In this document: in pieces, positions 62,163 to 64,000 of the stretch
How positions within the stretch are numbered: the first letter of the stretch is position 1
Layout: each line of letters starts with the position of its first letter
Origin: Chloranthus sessilifolius
Lineage: Eukaryota; Streptophyta; Magnoliopsida; Chloranthales; Chloranthaceae
Direction: 5' to 3'
Length of the DNA stretch: 64,000 nucleotides
NCBI GenBank assembly: GCA_021018995.1
Contig: CM037587.1
Location: forward strand, 66,855,604 to 66,919,603
Notes under the pieces: generated by a model
What the model saw: only the letters and a program-made list of their open reading frames with translations
The model's database searches: none
Told to the model about the DNA's origin: nothing
Translations under genes and position numbers: made by a program

Positions 62163-62530
62163 AGTGGACCGCTATGGGCGGATATTGTGCATGTGGACCG
62201 CTATGGGCGGATTATATGTATGTGGACCGCTGTGGGCGGATTATGCTTATCGTGGACCGCTATGGGCGGAGTGCAAGTACCATGTGGGCCGCCGGGGCGG
62301 ATTTGAAATCAATTTTGAAGGATAAATAAATGTTTTGAAATCACTTTTGTGTGTAAAAAGGAAATCAGTTTTGAAATCAGTTTTGTATGATAAGGAAATC
62401 AGCTTTTGAATCAGTTTTATGTGAAAAAGGAAGTCAGTTTTGAAATCAGTCGTGTGATAAGAAAACAGTATTTGAAATCAGTCTTTGTTGATAAGAAAAA
62501 GTACCTTTGAAACGAGTTTCAGTTTTAAAT
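62163..62530 (+). repeat. Two further tandem arrays in LTR
   Basis: First array: five units of GTGGACCGCTATGGGCGGATTATATGTAT-type sequence, 28-33 bp (62,163-62,300). Second array: about seven units of GAAATCAGTTTTG(T)GTGATAAGG-type sequence, roughly 25-30 bp (62,305-62,530). Confidence 0.8.
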
Positions 62531-63031
62531 AAGAAAAGGTTTGATTGTGACATTGAATCTATGTTTCCTTATGATAAGATGTGAATGAGTATTGAAATTT
62601 CCTCTACTGAGCTAGGATGTAGCTCACCCCTTCGACTATACGTCACAGGTATAGCTTCTAGGTGGACACCAGACTTGCAGATTGAGGAATTGAGGAGGGC
62701 TATGATATTCGGGGTCGTAGATTGAGTACTTTGTGGAGATTGGTGAGTTCAGACTTGGTACCCTTTGAACTCGTATATAATTTTATACACCACTGTTTGG
62801 TGACGTTGGTACATCACTGGTGGCCATTGTTAGTTATTGTAATATTAAATGTTAGAATTAGAGATTTATTCATGTCATATGTATTATCTGCTTTGATTTC
62901 TGCATGCTAGGTTTTGTACCAAGCATTCTGTGTTCGGAACGTGTTCTACGACCCGACGGTCCGAGTTTTCCCATTCGTGTTTGAAAAAAAAAAAAATATG
63001 TCTCAAAATTCAGGTTGGGAAAATTCGGGTT

Positions 63032-63150
63032 GTCACAGTTGGTATCAAAGCTTAAGTATTAGGTCTTATTGGGACCCGAAGTTTGGCGATAAGTTATGTT
63101 AGGATATAAGAAACCCAACTGTGACTTTGTCACAGTTGGTATCAAAGTCA
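63032..63150 (+). other. Duplicated LTR end plus primer-binding site
   Basis: GTCACAGTTGGTATCAAAG occurs at 63,032-63,050 and again at 63,129-63,147. Each contains the LTR terminus CACA and a PBS TGGTATCAAAG (canonical TGGTATCAGAG). The duplication spans about 97 bp. Confidence 0.75.
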
Positions 63151-63237
63151 TTTCTTTTAGAAATTCTGACAATCATTCCTTTTGTCAGAGCATCGGGACT
63201 TCTGCTAACGAAACTTTGGTTCTAAATGCATTGCCAA

Positions 63238-64000
63238 TGTCTTCTAGAGGAAGAGGTCACCAGTGGTCATAATAGAAATTTGCGTAGTCGAGATGATTTC
63301 ATCTCAGATACCAATCGAGTGCCAATGGGAGATAGAGGGCTTCAGCAAAGGTGGCCAAGGAGCCAAGATCAGCGAGACTCAGATCTAGATCGAGGGAACA
63401 AGAAAGAGTAAGAGAAAGGAACGAAGAGAGAGAAGAGCGTCAGAGGATGAGGCATACCATGGAAACCATGGCGACTGCCATGGCGTAGATTTTGGCGGCT
63501 CATACCGCTCATGAGCAGCATCAGCCACCTACGCCTCCAGTGGGTTTTGCACAGTCAGTGCCCTCTGCATTTACTGACTTTAAGAGGATGCGTCCTCCTA
63601 GCTTTTCAGGGCAAGCAGAGCCAATGGACGCAGAGAATTGGCTAAGCGAAATGGAGAAGGTGTTCGGTACTTACGCCTCGAGGATGAGAGTGTACGCTTA
63701 GGCGGCCTATATGTTAGATGGGGAGGCTAGGCCTTGGTGGAAGTCCGTTACGGACTAGGGCCTGAGAGACCCCAGTTTGCCTTAGACATGGGATGAATTC
63801 GTTGAAGAGTTTATGCAAGGTACTTCAAGTAGTGCGCAATCAAATGGAGGTTCAATTCCTTCAACTTGTGCAAGGGAAGATGACAGTGAGAGAATATGGG
63901 GTAGAGTTCATGCGACTTTCACGTTTTGCTCCCGAGTTTGTGACCTCGGACCTAATGAAGGCCAAGAAATTTCAACGCGGCTTAAGGCTGGATATCAGGG
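63238..64000 (+). pseudogene. Degenerate chromovirus gag, runs off the window
   Basis: ATGTCTTCTAGAGGAAGAGG, homologous to the gag at 42,985. It then continues in changing frames: RSRDDFISDTNRVPMG, HTAHEQHQPPTPPVGFAQS, SAFTDFKRMRPPSFSGQAEP, MDAENWLSEMEKVFG, YMLDGEA, TVREYGVEFMRLSRFAPEFV. Stops and frameshifts are frequent (TAA at 63,269, TAG at 63,487, 63,700 and 63,756). The phrase FSGQAEPMDAENW shows what is missing at the frameshift in the first gag. Confidence 0.85.

Larger units (their letters stand above)
59415..63037 (+). repeat. 5' LTR of a second chromovirus-like element
   Basis: Starts TGTAACAGCC and ends GGGTTGTCACA before a PBS. 3.6 kb. Internal blocks in order: TCGATTAATCGA array (60,405-60,930) interrupted by two similar ~190-bp blocks; exact 60-bp tandem repeats (61,840-62,110); 28-33 bp GTGGACCGCTATGGGCGGAT repeats (62,163-62,300); GAAATCAGTTTTG repeats (62,335-62,530); and the conserved hairpin GAGCTAGGATGTAGCTC (62,609) with ACTATACGTCACAGGT. 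Same ground plan as the 40,240 element but a different sequence. Confidence 0.8.

Noticed and set aside
61756-62325. Long overlapping open frames on both strands
   Set aside because: Produced by the 60-bp tandem repeat whose period is a multiple of three.

Overview
This window is nuclear DNA of a flowering plant. The evidence is split plant genes with GT-AG introns, plant-type Ty1/copia, Ty3/gypsy and L1-like retroelements, and relics resembling hAT, CACTA and long-TIR transposons. The species cannot be fixed from the sequence. Very large transposon-filled introns point to a repeat-rich genome. No CRISPR, bacterial operon or convincing tRNA/rRNA gene was seen.

Region 1 (1-24,427, minus strand) holds the 5' two-thirds of an acylamino-acid-releasing enzyme (acylaminoacyl-peptidase) gene. 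Nine exons (486 codons, frame continuous, canonical splice sites) start at 24,427 and run to 1,707; the catalytic hydrolase exons lie left of the window. Intron 5 is about 14.2 kb and holds a Gypsy LTR, a broken L1 LINE, two Copia halves around one LTR region, a minus-strand Gypsy gag with its LTR, and another LINE piece. Intron 6 (about 5.9 kb) holds Copia tails, foldback elements and an LTR-like piece. Intron 9 holds a Sirevirus-like 3' end.

Region 2 (24.5-30 kb) is intergenic and dense in non-autonomous DNA transposons: several copies of one long-inverted-repeat family, a TA-associated hairpin, a hAT-like GGGCC-rich element, a 1.3 kb nested foldback with a minisatellite, and a decayed hAT-like transposase.

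Region 3 (about 30.17-58.42 kb) looks like one composite DNA transposon. CACTA-like ends with ACCACTG subterminal repeats bracket intron-bearing fragments of at least six unrelated host genes: purple acid phosphatase, enolase, a stress-response A/B barrel (Dabb) protein, PP2C phosphatase, calnexin and plasma-membrane H+-ATPase. Two related Gypsy insertions interrupt it: a solo LTR (34,514-37,088, TSD CAATG) and a full-structure chromovirus (40,240-53,564, TSD CCTAA). The chromovirus carries an extra GC-rich ORF downstream of integrase with its own TATA-like sequence, and an intron-like insert at the gag/protease junction.

Region 4 (58.4-64 kb) is a minus-strand Gypsy end followed by a 3.6 kb 5' LTR and degenerate gag of another chromovirus-like element running off the window. 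A recurring theme is arrays of short TCGA-NNNN-TCGA palindromes inside the LTRs of several different elements.
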